Numbered from the stretch's first letter, positions 1 to 9,115 are shown. The stretch is 64,000 nucleotides of DNA from Akkermansia muciniphila (GCA_947624785.1 CANQLV010000001.1:62001-126000); one strand, 5' to 3'. A program made the numbers and translations. The notes: generated from the sequence alone by a model not told the origin.

Positions 1-2
1 GA

Positions 3-776
3 GGCCAGGAACCCTGGGTGTTCGGCCAGGAGGCCACCGCATACGTGAAAGCCGCCATTGAGGGCCGCTACCGCCTGCTCCCCTATATTTATACGCAGTT
101 CCGCCGTTATGCGGAAACCGGGATGCCCGTCCTGCGCTCCCTGGCCCTGCAATGCTTCAGGAACAGGGACACTTACTGGCGGGGGGCGGAATATTTCTTC
201 GGCGACCATTTGTACGTCATTCCCATCCATGAGCCGCAGGAAGGCGGCCGCTTCCTCTACATTCCGGAAGGCGTCTGGTATTCCTACCACACGGACAGCC
301 TGATGGAAAATACCGGGGAGGATGTATGGGTGAGATGCCCGCTTTCCTTCCTGCCCGTGTACGTCCGCGGCGGCGCGGTCATCCCCCATTGGCCGGTGCA
401 GCAGCATGTGGGGGAAATGCCGCGGCCTCCGCTGTCTCTGGATGTCTGGTGGGCGCCGGAGGAGGAAGTGGCCTCCCACCTGTATGAAGACGCGGGAGAC
501 GGCTACGCGTACCGTGACGGGGAATGCGCCGTTCATGAGTTCCTTTACCGCGGTACCGGTTCCCATTCCCTGGAACTGGCGTGGAACTGCGAAGGGGACC
601 CCTGCGCGTTCCATGAGTCCGCGGAGGTGGTTCTGCACGGCCTGCCTGCCGGGATTGCCGTCAGCGCGCGCATGGACGGCGTTCCCTGCCGCGGCGTGGC
701 GAGGGATGGCCGGGTATGGAGAATTCCGGTAGAGGACAAGTTTGGGACGCTTTCCGTCTGCTGGACGGTGGAATAA
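3..776 (+). CDS. Glycoside hydrolase family 31 protein, C-terminal part (5' end outside window)
   Basis: The reading frame is open from the left edge, so only the last 257 residues are seen. The stretch RYRLLPYIYT followed by MPVLRSL is the usual end of the GH31 (alpha/beta)8 barrel. It is followed by the beta-sandwich region and a DUF5110-like tail containing LYEDAGDGYAY. Family members hydrolyse alpha-glucosides or alpha-xylosides. The catalytic aspartates lie upstream of the window, so the substrate cannot be inferred. The gene converges on menF, with only 25 bases between the two stop codons and no clear terminator. Confidence 0.85.
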   Translation, partial: GQEPWVFGQEATAYVKAAIEGRYRLLPYIYTQFRRYAETGMPVLRSLALQCFRNRDTYWRGAEYFFGDHLYVIPIHEPQEGGRFLYIPEGVWYSYHTDSLMENTGEDVWVRCPLSFLPVYVRGGAVIPHWPVQQHVGEMPRPPLSLDVWWAPEEEVASHLYEDAGDGYAYRDGECAVHEFLYRGTGSHSLELAWNCEGDPCAFHESAEVVLHGLPAGIAVSARMDGVPCRGVARDGRVWRIPVEDKFGTLSVCWTVE

Positions 777-801
777 GGCTTTTCCCCCGCACGCGGGAAT
801 G

Positions 802-1815
802 TCAGGGAAGCAGGAAACTGCGCCTGACCGTATCCCTCTTTAATTTCAGCTCCCGCCATTCATGCGTCAGGGTGGAGGAGGCTACCACGCCGCCCCCGGT
901 GCAGAGCGCGAGCCGCCGCTTCTGCCAGTACATGGACCGGATGCCCACCAGGCAGAAGAAGTCTCCGTCTTCCAGAAATCCGAACGGAGCGCCGAAATGG
1001 GCCGGACAGCGGAGGCGTGAACGCCAGTCGTCCAACTGGGCGAGCGTCTTCTCCGTCCGGGGCTGGGAACCCAGGGCCGGGGTGGGGTGGAGCAGCCGTA
1101 TCCAGTGGTCCGGCGGCAGCAGTTCGTCCGCTTCCAGGGTGAGGTAGGTGGCGAAGTGGATCAGGGTATCCAGGTTCAGCACGCCGCGGGCCGTTCTGGT
1201 GACGCTGCCGTAGGGGGACAGGCGGGAAAGGATGCTGCCGGCCACGATTTCATGCTCGCGGATTTCCTTGTCGTCATTGATGAAAACGCCCTCGTCTTCC
1301 GGCCGCGCCGTTCCGGCCAGGGCCATCGTCGTCAGGCGGCGGCCCTGCTGGTGGAACAGGGTCTCCGGGGTGGCCCCGCAGAAGCCTTCCTGTTCCGTCC
1401 ACCAGGCATAGGGGTAGTGGAGCGGGGAGCCGTTGATGGCCCGCAGGATGAGTTCGCGGGGAACGTGGGGAGGCTGCATTTCTCCGAACTGGGGCGTTGC
1501 CGGAACGCTTTTCACCAGATGTCCGGAGGCGATTTGTTCGATCATTTCCGCGAATACCTGGGCATACGCGTCCGGGGACGGTTCCGTCCACAGGATTTCC
1601 GGAGCGGGCGGCGGGGGGCTTTCCGGTTCCGGAACGGGATGCAGGGCGGACGGTATTTTCCACGGTCGAGGGTCATCCAGGCGGAACGTATTGACATAAA
1701 AGGCGGGGCCGGAATCCGGGGGGGCAGCCGATTCCCGGAAGGGCCCGGTCCCGAGCAGAAGGCCGCGGGAAGGGTGTCTGATCAAGGCTCCGGAAGTCAG
1801 CGTGCTTATGTCCAT
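802..1815 (-). CDS. menF: Isochorismate synthase (chorismate-binding enzyme)
   Basis: This 337-residue protein belongs to the chorismate-utilising family. It carries the diagnostic C-terminal motifs GATPETLF, MALAGTA, the KEIREHEIV helix and LHPTPALGSQP. The family converts chorismate to isochorismate, the first committed step to menaquinone, with Mg2+ bound by the conserved glutamates. Neither an adjacent glutamine amidotransferase nor pabB-type partners are seen, which favours the menaquinone role over anthranilate or aminodeoxychorismate synthesis. It is divergent from the respiratory operon at 2096, which would use the quinone pool. The N-terminal third is weakly conserved. An entC-like siderophore role is possible but has no context here. 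Confidence 0.8.
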   Translation of the reverse strand: MDISTLTSGALIRHPSRGLLLGTGPFRESAAPPDSGPAFYVNTFRLDDPRPWKIPSALHPVPEPESPPPPAPEILWTEPSPDAYAQVFAEMIEQIASGHLVKSVPATPQFGEMQPPHVPRELILRAINGSPLHYPYAWWTEQEGFCGATPETLFHQQGRRLTTMALAGTARPEDEGVFINDDKEIREHEIVAGSILSRLSPYGSVTRTARGVLNLDTLIHFATYLTLEADELLPPDHWIRLLHPTPALGSQPRTEKTLAQLDDWRSRLRCPAHFGAPFGFLEDGDFFCLVGIRSMYWQKRRLALCTGGGVVASSTLTHEWRELKLKRDTVRRSFLLP

Positions 1816-2047
1816 GCGGGGGCCATGTTAAAATGATGTGGCCGGGAATTCCAGCCATTTGAATGTTTGTGGAGCTTCTCCCGGGAGCGAAGGCCCCGGC
1901 CTTCGTGCCTGAAATCTCTTCCGCAGCGCAGGGGATTTTTCCCCCCTCCATTTCCTCTCCCGAATTTGCAAGGAGTCCCTTGCTCCCAGGATTGTGCCCC
2001 CGGAAAAACACAACCCCACGTCATGTCACGTGCCTTCCCCTTTTGAA

Positions 2048-2075
2048 TTGACGGGAAAAAGCACTCAAGTAATCT
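2048..2075 (+). promoter_or_regulatory. Predicted sigma70-type promoter of the ActC-F operon
   Basis: TTGACG and TAATCT are separated by 16 bases. The predicted start near 2082 is about 14 bases before the ATG at 2096. This supports using that ATG rather than the GTG at 1994, which would lie upstream of the promoter. Confidence 0.45.
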
Positions 2076-2095
2076 CTAACGAGCTTCCGCCCAAC

Positions 2096-3442
2096 ATGCA
2101 GATGATGACCAGACCAGCACCAGCCCTTTCCTCCTCCGCCGTTCCGGTGAAGACCATGCTGGCGGAGGTGCGGAAGCCGCTCGGCCCCGTATGGTGGAGC
2201 GTTTTTCTCGCCAGCGTGCTGCTGGCGGCGTGGGGCGTGGGATGGAGTTCCTGGCGCATTGCCGCGGAGGGCGTTGGGGTGCTGGGGCTGAACAATAACG
2301 TGGTGTGGGGGCTGGACATCGTGCATTTTGTCTTCTGGATAGGCCTGGGGCATGCGGGAACCCTGATTTCAGCCGTCCTGCTGCTGACCCGCCAGTCATG
2401 GAGAAGCCCGATTGCCCGCGGGGCGGAACAGATGACCCTGTGCGCGGTGGTTTGCGCCGCCGTCTTCCCCGTGGTGCATGTGGGGCGTGTATGGATGGCG
2501 TGGATGGCCTCCCCCCTGCCGGAGGTGAGCGGCATCTGGCCGGACATGGCCTCCCCGCTGATGTGGGACGTCATGGCCGTCAGCACATATTTCCTGCTTT
2601 CCCTGCTGTACTGGTACATCGGTCTGGTGCCGGATTTCGCCCTGCTGCGGGATTGCTGCGTTGGGCATTTGAGGCGGCGGTACGGATGGCTGGCGCTGGG
2701 CTGGCAGGGAACGGGGCGCCAGTGGCGCGCCTATGAAAAGGCCAGCCTGCTTTTTGCGGCCATCCTGACTCCCCTGGTGGTATCCGTCCATTCCGTGGTG
2801 AGCTTTGACTTTTCCGTGACGCAGGCGCCGGGGTGGCACCAGAGCATTTTTCCGCCCTATTTCGTGGGGGGCGCCATTTTGAGCGGCATGGCGATGGTCC
2901 AGTTGATTCTTCTGGGGGTGCGCCGCCTGATGTCCGGCAGCGGCGTCCGGCAGGCCATTACGCCGGCCATTCTGGATTTGAGCTCCCGCTTCGTCCTGGC
3001 CCTGGCGCTGGTGATGGGGGCCATGTATTTGTGGGAGCACCTGGCCGTGATGCTGAATGGAGGCGCTCCGGAGTTGTTCCCGGGCAGGAATCCGGTGAAT
3101 GCCGTGTTCCTGGGCGCCATGATCGCCGGGAACGTGGTGCTGCCCCAGTTGTTCTGGTTCCGCTCCCTGCGCACCAACCGGTGGGTGATTGCGGTCGTGG
3201 CCCTGGGCGTGCTTGCCGGCATGTGGATGGAACGCTTCTGGATCGTCGTGAATTCCCTGAAAGCCTCCCTGCTGGCCGCCAATATCGGGGATTATTCCCC
3301 CAGCCTGACGGACCTGGCCATGATGGCCGGGAGCGTGGGGCTGTTCACGGCGCTGTACATGGCGCTGGTGCGCGTGACTCCGTTTTTTTCCCTGTGCGAC
3401 GTGCGGGAACAGCAATCCCTGAACAAGGAGGGCGGGGCATGA
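2096..3442 (+). CDS. actC: NrfD/PsrC-type membrane subunit, ActC-like (alternative complex III)
   Basis: This 448-residue integral membrane protein has about ten hydrophobic segments. It resembles NrfD/PsrC-family quinol-binding subunits and especially ActC of alternative complex III (ACIII), with the segment WGLDIVHFVFWIGLGHAGTL and a second block at VVHVGRVWMAWM. In ACIII, ActC takes part in quinol oxidation with the Fe-S subunit ActB. The open frame extends upstream to a GTG at 1994, but the promoter at 2048-2075 favours the ATG at 2096. Its stop overlaps the actD start (ATGA at 3439). No actA or actB gene lies upstream; the neighbour is menF on the other strand. Confidence 0.8.
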   Translation: MQMMTRPAPALSSSAVPVKTMLAEVRKPLGPVWWSVFLASVLLAAWGVGWSSWRIAAEGVGVLGLNNNVVWGLDIVHFVFWIGLGHAGTLISAVLLLTRQSWRSPIARGAEQMTLCAVVCAAVFPVVHVGRVWMAWMASPLPEVSGIWPDMASPLMWDVMAVSTYFLLSLLYWYIGLVPDFALLRDCCVGHLRRRYGWLALGWQGTGRQWRAYEKASLLFAAILTPLVVSVHSVVSFDFSVTQAPGWHQSIFPPYFVGGAILSGMAMVQLILLGVRRLMSGSGVRQAITPAILDLSSRFVLALALVMGAMYLWEHLAVMLNGGAPELFPGRNPVNAVFLGAMIAGNVVLPQLFWFRSLRTNRWVIAVVALGVLAGMWMERFWIVVNSLKASLLAANIGDYSPSLTDLAMMAGSVGLFTALYMALVRVTPFFSLCDVREQQSLNKEGGA

Positions 3443-3999
3443 AGAAGCGCGTCACTTCCGGCTGGGTGCTTTCCTTCTCTTCGGAAGAAGCGCTCCTTCA
3501 GGCCGTCCGGACGCTGGTGAAGGAGGAGGGCGTCTTATGGGAAGTCTGTGCGCCCTATCCCTGCGCCGCCGTCCGGCTTGCCAACCGCCATGCCGGGAGG
3601 GCCGTGGGCGCAGGCGTGCGGCTGTGGGCCGCGGCGGGCGGAGTATGCGGATTCCTGGCCGTGGCTCTGTGGCTTTACTGGACGCAGTTCCGTGCGGACC
3701 CTCTCGTGACCCAGGGAAGGGTGCAGGGCTGGGACAACTGGCCCGCGTACGTTCCCCCCCTGTTTGAAGGGACCTTGCTCGGGGCCGGTCTTCTGACCGC
3801 CGCCGGGTTCCTGAAAGGGGCCGTTCTCCCCCGGTGGAACGACTGGGCGTTCGAGTGTGATTTTTTCAGGACGGATGACCACGGGGACGGTTATTTCATT
3901 CTGCTGGAAGGCGGCCGTGAAGATCGTGCCGCCGCCCTGGCTGCGGCCCTGCATCCGGAAGCGAGCGAATACATCCATGAGGAAGGGGGCCGTTCATGA
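3439..3999 (+). CDS. actD: DUF3341 membrane protein, ActD-like
   Basis: The protein has 186 residues with two hydrophobic segments, around residues 52-75 and 110-130. They are flanked by a ferredoxin-fold-like N-terminus and a soluble tail ending in FILLEGGREDRAAALA. This layout and the position between the ActC- and ActE-like genes match DUF3341/ActD of alternative complex III, a structural subunit of unknown chemistry. The ATG overlaps the actC stop by 4 bases and its own stop overlaps the next start (3996). That implies translational coupling. The assignment rests on context plus topology more than on motifs. Confidence 0.75.
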   Translation: MKKRVTSGWVLSFSSEEALLQAVRTLVKEEGVLWEVCAPYPCAAVRLANRHAGRAVGAGVRLWAAAGGVCGFLAVALWLYWTQFRADPLVTQGRVQGWDNWPAYVPPLFEGTLLGAGLLTAAGFLKGAVLPRWNDWAFECDFFRTDDHGDGYFILLEGGREDRAAALAAALHPEASEYIHEEGGRS

Positions 4000-4670
4000 G
4001 AGGCGGCGTGACGGCGATAGCCGCCCTGGTTCTGCTGGGGGCATCCTGGTTCCTGGCGCGGGACGACGGAGGCAGGAGTGCCGCGCCCCATTTGTTTGAC
4101 AATATGAACGAGCGTCCGCTGGCGGACGCCCAGCAGGTGCGGGAACCTTTTACTCCCGCAGGCCGGAAGGTCCGCCTGACGCCGCCCCATGCTGTCGCGC
4201 AATCCCTGGGAACGGAAGGAACGGCCCGTGAACGGGGGAATGACCGGGATTCCTTTGCCGCGGAGGGCTCCTATTTTTCCTCCGGCCGCATGCAGGGGGG
4301 GGAGGAGGATATCATGCCGCTGGAGCTGGGCGGCGTTTCCCGCAGCCGTGACGTGCTGGCGGAGGGGCGCACGCTGTATCTGGCGCATTGCGCCGTCTGC
4401 CACGGTGCGGACGGAAACGGACGCGGCGGCATGGCCGCGTATGACACCTACCCCCGGATAGGCTCCTTCCGGGATGAAAAGTATGCGGCCTACTCTCCCG
4501 GAAAAATGTTCAGGAGCATCCGGCTGGGGCAGGGGAACATGCCCGCTTTCGGAAACATTCTCACGGCCCGGGAAATCTGGTGCCTGGTGGCGTTCGTCCG
4601 CCGGCTTCAGGCGCTCCCACCGCCGCAGGAAGAGCAAACCGTCGCCAGACAGGAGGAATACCGTCCATGA
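3996..4670 (+). CDS. actE: Monoheme cytochrome c, ActE-like
   Basis: This 224-residue protein begins with one hydrophobic segment or signal anchor (residues 4-20). A single c-type heme site, CAVCH, lies at residues 132-136, and the likely Met ligand is in GQGNMPAFG. The cytochrome c domain would face the periplasm. In alternative complex III, ActE is the monoheme subunit next to ActD, which fits here. About 110 residues of low-complexity linker precede the heme domain. The gene is coupled on both sides through 4-base overlaps. Confidence 0.8.
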   Translation: MRGGVTAIAALVLLGASWFLARDDGGRSAAPHLFDNMNERPLADAQQVREPFTPAGRKVRLTPPHAVAQSLGTEGTARERGNDRDSFAAEGSYFSSGRMQGGEEDIMPLELGGVSRSRDVLAEGRTLYLAHCAVCHGADGNGRGGMAAYDTYPRIGSFRDEKYAAYSPGKMFRSIRLGQGNMPAFGNILTAREIWCLVAFVRRLQALPPPQEEQTVARQEEYRP

Positions 4671-5896
4671 ACAGCAATACATCACCAACCGGAAGGGAAC
4701 GCCGGGACAGGCCGGGGTTCGGCTGGGCCGGACGTTCCGCCGCCCTGGCCCTGTGGATCATCTCCGTGCTGCTGTGGTGCGTGCTGATGCGCCAGTCTTT
4801 TAACGCCATGCCGTGGGATGACATGACGGTGGCCGGAAGCCGGCTGCATGAATTGAGAAAGCCGTTTGCCGCCGCCGGAATGGCGGTGGGCGTCATCGGT
4901 ACGGGCGTTTGCCTGGGGTGCCTGTTCTGGCTCTGCCTGTCTTCCCTGGCGGGAGCCGGGTGGGGCGTCACGCTGAGGCGGGTGCTGGCGGCGGCCTGCT
5001 GGGGCTTTTTGCCCGGCGTTCTGGTGCTGGCGGGCACGGTCGGCTGCCTGACTACCATTATCTTTCCGGAGGCGGCCCGTTACTGGGGCGTGGCGGATAT
5101 TTCCTCCCCCGCCGTCCAGGCCTTCGGCGTGCTGGACCTGGCTGATCCCGCGTGGTGGAACCCGGCGTGGCTGTATGCGCGCATGGGAATCATCGTGGTG
5201 CTGGCCTGGAGCATGGCCCAGGTGTGGGAGACGCTGGCGGCGGGAAAAAACGTCTGGCAGCCTTCCTTCCGCCGGGGAGCCGCCTCTTTCTGCATGATCG
5301 TGACGGTGATGATGCTGGGCGTGCTGGGGTTTGACATGCTGGCAGGGACGGGAAGGGCCGTTCTTTCCATGTTCCCCGTGTACATGATTGCGTATGCCCT
5401 GCTGGCGTCCCTGGCATTCGCGGTGCTGGCCGCGGCGTGCCTGAGGAAGCTGGACGGAGGGAAGGGATTGCCGTGGCCGCGCCTGGGCGGCATGCTGACC
5501 GCCATGGTGCTGGTAAAGGCGTACATCACGTACTCCCAGTACATGATCACCTGGTACGCCTCCCTTCCGGCTGAAATGTCTTTTTATGACGCCGCTTTCT
5601 CCTGGTCCTGGCTCCTGTCCGCGGCTCTGGCGCTCCAGCTTCTGGCGCCTTTCCTCGTTTTGCTCTTTCCCGCGTTGAGACGCCGCCCTTCTGCGCTGGG
5701 CGCGGTCTGCGTCTGCATCCTGCTTGGCTCCCTGCTGGAAGCGTGCTGGATGTTCTGCCCCGGCCTTGGGCTGGAACCGGCTGCGTGGGGCACGTGGCTC
5801 CCTCTCGTCCTGCTGCTGGCGGCGATGGGCCTGGTCTGCTGTTTTTCCTTCCTGGGGGCCTTGAGCGTCCGCAGGGTATTTCCCGAATCACGATGA
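4667..5896 (+). CDS. actF: ActF-like polytopic membrane subunit
   Basis: The 409-residue protein has about ten predicted membrane helices. It matches the layout of ActF, the second large membrane subunit of alternative complex III, which pairs with ActC in the membrane. It contains the conserved-looking motif KAYITYSQYMITWYASLP typical of this family. The start at 4667 is fixed by overlap with the actE stop; the open frame continues further upstream. Its stop overlaps the start of the large cytochrome fusion at 5893. Confidence 0.8.
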   Translation: MNSNTSPTGRERRDRPGFGWAGRSAALALWIISVLLWCVLMRQSFNAMPWDDMTVAGSRLHELRKPFAAAGMAVGVIGTGVCLGCLFWLCLSSLAGAGWGVTLRRVLAAACWGFLPGVLVLAGTVGCLTTIIFPEAARYWGVADISSPAVQAFGVLDLADPAWWNPAWLYARMGIIVVLAWSMAQVWETLAAGKNVWQPSFRRGAASFCMIVTVMMLGVLGFDMLAGTGRAVLSMFPVYMIAYALLASLAFAVLAAACLRKLDGGKGLPWPRLGGMLTAMVLVKAYITYSQYMITWYASLPAEMSFYDAAFSWSWLLSAALALQLLAPFLVLLFPALRRRPSALGAVCVCILLGSLLEACWMFCPGLGLEPAAWGTWLPLVLLLAAMGLVCCFSFLGALSVRRVFPESR

Positions 5897-8217
5897 ACTG
5901 TTCCGCCGCCGTTTCTTCCCTGTTCCGCCGCCGTCCGGACGAGTGGCTGCCCTTGTTCTGGCTGGCGGCGGCCTGCGTGCTGGGCCTGCTGTGGTCGCTG
6001 GCGCACGCCTCCGTACTGGTGGCGGGTGTTCCGCTGCCGTGGCCGGCAGGACGCCTCATGTTCGCCTTTTACGGCGCGCTGGTGTACGGATGGGCCCTCC
6101 CCGTCCTGTTCTCTTTCATGGCGGAGAAAGGGGGCCGGTGGCTGAAACCCGCGGAATGGCTCTGGCATCTTTGCGTTGTGCTGGGGCTGGGCACGGTTAT
6201 GGCGGGAGACGGAAGCGGCCTGCTCCTGATGCCCTTTGACTGGTGGGTTTGCCCGGTGTTTGCCATCCTTGCCGCCGGCATGGCGTGCGCTGCGTGGTTC
6301 CGGCCGTTCCCGTGGCCCGTGCGGCTGCTGTTCAGTTCCTCCGCGGGGTGCATGGCGGCGGCCCTTCTGGCGCTGTGTTACACGCGGGCTTTGTCCATGA
6401 ACGGCCTGCTGGACGCCTCCTCCCTGGAAGGCAGCCTGTCCTGCGGGCTGATGTTTGCCGCACTGGGAGCGGCGGCGTTCCGCTTGAACATGGCCCAGGG
6501 CCGCAGTTTTGGAATACTGGCCGTCTGGATGGCCGCCGTGCTGGCGGCGGCTCCGGTGATTGGCGGCCTGGCGAGGCTCCGGGGTTTTCCCGTGCCCTGG
6601 GCGCTGGCGGAGGCCGGGGCCGTCTGGTCGTGGTGCGCCGCGGTTCCCGCCGGGCTGATGGCGGTGCATCTCTGGATGAAGTCCGGTCCGGAGACCGGGA
6701 CGTGGCTGAAAGCCGCGGTTTCCCTGCTTGCGTTGCTGGCAGTGTGGGACGTGTTTGCCGGGGCGTGGCCGGAGCTGATGCAGTTTTCCCTGTCCGCGTG
6801 GCATGAGACGGAATTGTGGGTCCTGCTGGGAGCCGGAGTCCTGATGATGGCAGGAAGAAAGGGGCCCGTTCGGTTTTCTGCGGCGTGGCTGCTGCTGTCC
6901 GCCGGCCTTTGCGGCGTGCTTCTGGCTTATGCCGTGGGCGTGGTTGCCGCGGTGGACGTTCAGGCCTTTCCAGAGGCCCGGCGCGCGGAATTGATGAGCG
7001 GCTGGGTAGGCATGGCGGCCTGCGTCCATGCCGTAGCCATGGCCCTGTGCCTGGCGGGGAGCCTTTTCCTGTGGCGTCCGGCGGACGCGGATGCCGGGAG
7101 CCCGGAGATGGAAACTCCGGTTCCGCAGCGTCTTTTCTTCATTGCCGCCGTTGCGGCTGTTCTGCTGCTGGCTACGGCGGCGGCTGTCCTGCTTCATGCT
7201 CCCGCGCCGGACTCACTGGAGGTCAGGCGGCCCGTTCAGGATGCGGAAGGGGCCAGGATTTATGCCGCAGAGGGATGCGCCCTGTGCCATACCCAGATCA
7301 TCCGGCGTTCCATGTCCGGGAAGGACTGGCAGACGGCGATCGACCGCGGCACGGACCCGGATTTCCCTTACCGGGTCAGCGAACCGGAAGACATGGATGC
7401 CGAGTTTAACAGGGAGGGCGCTCCGCAGGCGGGCGTGGCGGCGGTAGGGCCGGATTTGAGCAATGCGGCGGAATACGCCGCAGGCAGGCTGGAATATGAA
7501 GACGCGGTATCCGGCGGCACGCGCCGCGCCGCGCAGGTGAGGGAATGGCTGGCCCTGCATCTTTACAACCCGCGGGAGCCGCAGTTTAAAAAGCCCTGGA
7601 CCGTATGCCCCGCCATGCCATGCCTGTTTGAAGAACGCCCGGTAGAGGGGAACGCCCCTTCCCTGGATGCCCTGCCTGTCCGGATGGAGCAGGGCCGGGA
7701 GCTGGCGCCTTCCAAACGCGGGGAACGGCTGTTGAACTATCTTGCTTCCCTCAGGAGGGTGGAGCCCTCCCGAAAGCGCGACCGGATTCATTCTTTTCCG
7801 GGCCTGTCCCACATTCATCCGGACTATGCCGCCCATCCTCCCACCGTGGACATGGAACGCCTGAAAAGAGCCCGTGCGGCCGCCGTCATGGAAAAGGGGA
7901 GGGGGGTATACCTTTCCAAATGCGCCATTTGCCACGGCAACGACGGCATGGGGGACAAGGTGACCTATCCGCCCCTGGCCGGGTCCGAATGGCTGAAGGA
8001 AAAACCTGACGCGGAAATCGTCAAAATCATCCTCCAGGGGCTGACCGGGCCGATCACGGTGAACGGGAAGGAATGGAATTCCACCATGCTGCCGCCCGGC
8101 GTGACGAATTCCCGTGACCTGGCGAACCTGCTCACGTTCCTGCGCCGCCAGTTCGGCGGCGTGGAAAAGGCGGCCTATACGCCGGAACAGATGGACGCCA
8201 TCCGCCGGGAGCTGTAA
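5893..8217 (+). CDS. Degenerate CcoN-like membrane domain fused to CcoO-like and CcoP-like cytochrome c domains
   Basis: The protein has 774 residues. Residues 1 to about 415 form 11-12 membrane helices that line up with subunit I of cbb3 oxidase (CcoN). However, the usual metal-ligand blocks look substituted: the YGHN block reads WSWCAAV and GPHHLHYT reads GAWPELMQF. Only one His of the usual HxH pair is seen, in AWHETELW. After another helix (about 418-440) comes a CcoO-like domain with heme site CALCH (462-466), GPDL and WLALHLYNP. The C-terminal CcoP-like domain has a heme site CAICH (677-681). It is the last gene of the ActC-F operon. It probably passes electrons through its two hemes but may not reduce oxygen itself. 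The alignment was made by eye. Confidence 0.7.
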   Translation: MNCSAAVSSLFRRRPDEWLPLFWLAAACVLGLLWSLAHASVLVAGVPLPWPAGRLMFAFYGALVYGWALPVLFSFMAEKGGRWLKPAEWLWHLCVVLGLGTVMAGDGSGLLLMPFDWWVCPVFAILAAGMACAAWFRPFPWPVRLLFSSSAGCMAAALLALCYTRALSMNGLLDASSLEGSLSCGLMFAALGAAAFRLNMAQGRSFGILAVWMAAVLAAAPVIGGLARLRGFPVPWALAEAGAVWSWCAAVPAGLMAVHLWMKSGPETGTWLKAAVSLLALLAVWDVFAGAWPELMQFSLSAWHETELWVLLGAGVLMMAGRKGPVRFSAAWLLLSAGLCGVLLAYAVGVVAAVDVQAFPEARRAELMSGWVGMAACVHAVAMALCLAGSLFLWRPADADAGSPEMETPVPQRLFFIAAVAAVLLLATAAAVLLHAPAPDSLEVRRPVQDAEGARIYAAEGCALCHTQIIRRSMSGKDWQTAIDRGTDPDFPYRVSEPEDMDAEFNREGAPQAGVAAVGPDLSNAAEYAAGRLEYEDAVSGGTRRAAQVREWLALHLYNPREPQFKKPWTVCPAMPCLFEERPVEGNAPSLDALPVRMEQGRELAPSKRGERLLNYLASLRRVEPSRKRDRIHSFPGLSHIHPDYAAHPPTVDMERLKRARAAAVMEKGRGVYLSKCAICHGNDGMGDKVTYPPLAGSEWLKEKPDAEIVKIILQGLTGPITVNGKEWNSTMLPPGVTNSRDLANLLTFLRRQFGGVEKAAYTPEQMDAIRREL

Positions 8218-8567
8218 CTGGCTTCTCCGTCCGGGAACGCGGCCATTCCGGTTTTCAACCGTTCCATGTCCGGATGACCTCTTCCCGGTTGTTGCCCGGC
8301 ATCGTCTCCCTGAATGTTCCTTTTCATGAATTCCGGGAGAAAGGAGGTCAATCGCTGAAAAGTCCAACGTTTCAAACTCCCTGAAGCCGCGGCGGGAATG
8401 GAGGCTCTGCGGAAGCTTCCCCCGCCGCTGCGCTTTCCCCGAAATCCAGGGGAGCGGTGCCTGAACGGACCGTTCCTCCGGAACCTTATGAGCTGACGGA
8501 AAAGGGGGCCGACTGAATGAGAGCAGTTTCCTTGAAGGGCTGACGCCAGTCCTCAGGGAACATGACG
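8218..8567. other. Intergenic stretch with no gene seen
   Basis: About 350 bases between the cytochrome fusion and the convergent VOC gene. Short open frames are present but have no start signal or recognisable product. A strong hairpin sits at its right end (8568-8600). Confidence 0.5.
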
Positions 8568-8600
8568 GGGCTGCCGCACCTGGGTATGGTGCGGCAGCCC
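8568..8600. terminator. Hairpin between convergent genes
   Basis: A perfect 13-base stem (GGGCTGCCGCACC and its complement) with a 7-base loop, followed on the plus strand by TTTCCTTT. It most likely ends the plus-strand operon and may also act on the VOC gene. Confidence 0.65.
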
Positions 8601-8618
8601 TTTCCTTTAAATTCCGGC

Positions 8619-9062
8619 TTACAGGACGAGCATGTCCCGATCGTCAAATTCATCGTTCGGTCCCCAGGCAACCTCCCAGTAATAGCCGTCCGGGTCCGCA
8701 AAATAGCCATGGAAGCCTCCCCAGAAAACGTCCTGGGGTTCCTTCACGATCCTGGCTCCCGCGTTCCGCGCCAGTTCAATGACTTCAACGACTTCCTCCT
8801 TCGTTTTTGCATTATAGGCGAGCGTAATCCCTCCGAATCCGGAGCCGATGGGAGGGGGATTGTCCCCGTTGATGTCTTTTGCCAGCAAATCCAGCGGATA
8901 CAGCTCCAGTTTCGTGCCGGGAGTGCTGAAAAAGACGACGTCCGGATGGTCGCCCGTCTCATCCGTTTTAAAACCGAGTCCGTCACGGTAAAATTGCAGG
9001 GCCTTCTTCATGTCCCTGACTCCAAGGCAGACGATGTTCATTCTGTTCATGCTTTTCTTCAT
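8619..9062 (-). CDS. VOC superfamily (glyoxalase/bleomycin resistance-like) protein
   Basis: This 147-residue protein has the paired beta-alpha-beta-beta-beta modules of the vicinal oxygen chelate fold. It begins at NIVCLGVRDMKKALQFYRDGLGF and ends at FADPDGYYWEVAWGP, where the glutamate is a typical metal ligand. Family members include glyoxalase I, dioxygenases and antibiotic-binding proteins, and the substrate cannot be read from sequence. The start could be either of two methionines 5 codons apart. It stands alone between two hairpins. Confidence 0.8.
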   Translation of the reverse strand: MKKSMNRMNIVCLGVRDMKKALQFYRDGLGFKTDETGDHPDVVFFSTPGTKLELYPLDLLAKDINGDNPPPIGSGFGGITLAYNAKTKEEVVEVIELARNAGARIVKEPQDVFWGGFHGYFADPDGYYWEVAWGPNDEFDDRDMLVL

Positions 9063-9115
9063 GGGATGGTATTTGAAATGTTTGATGTGAATGGCCCGGA
9101 TGCCGGTCCCTCTGC

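Noticed and set aside
1994..2095. Longer N-terminus of the ActC-like protein from the GTG at 1994
   Set aside because: The predicted promoter lies downstream of this GTG and the extra 34 residues are not family-like.
5584..7197. 537-codon minus-strand frame
   Set aside because: Antisense of the actF and cytochrome-fusion genes; Gln/Arg/His-rich without any domain.
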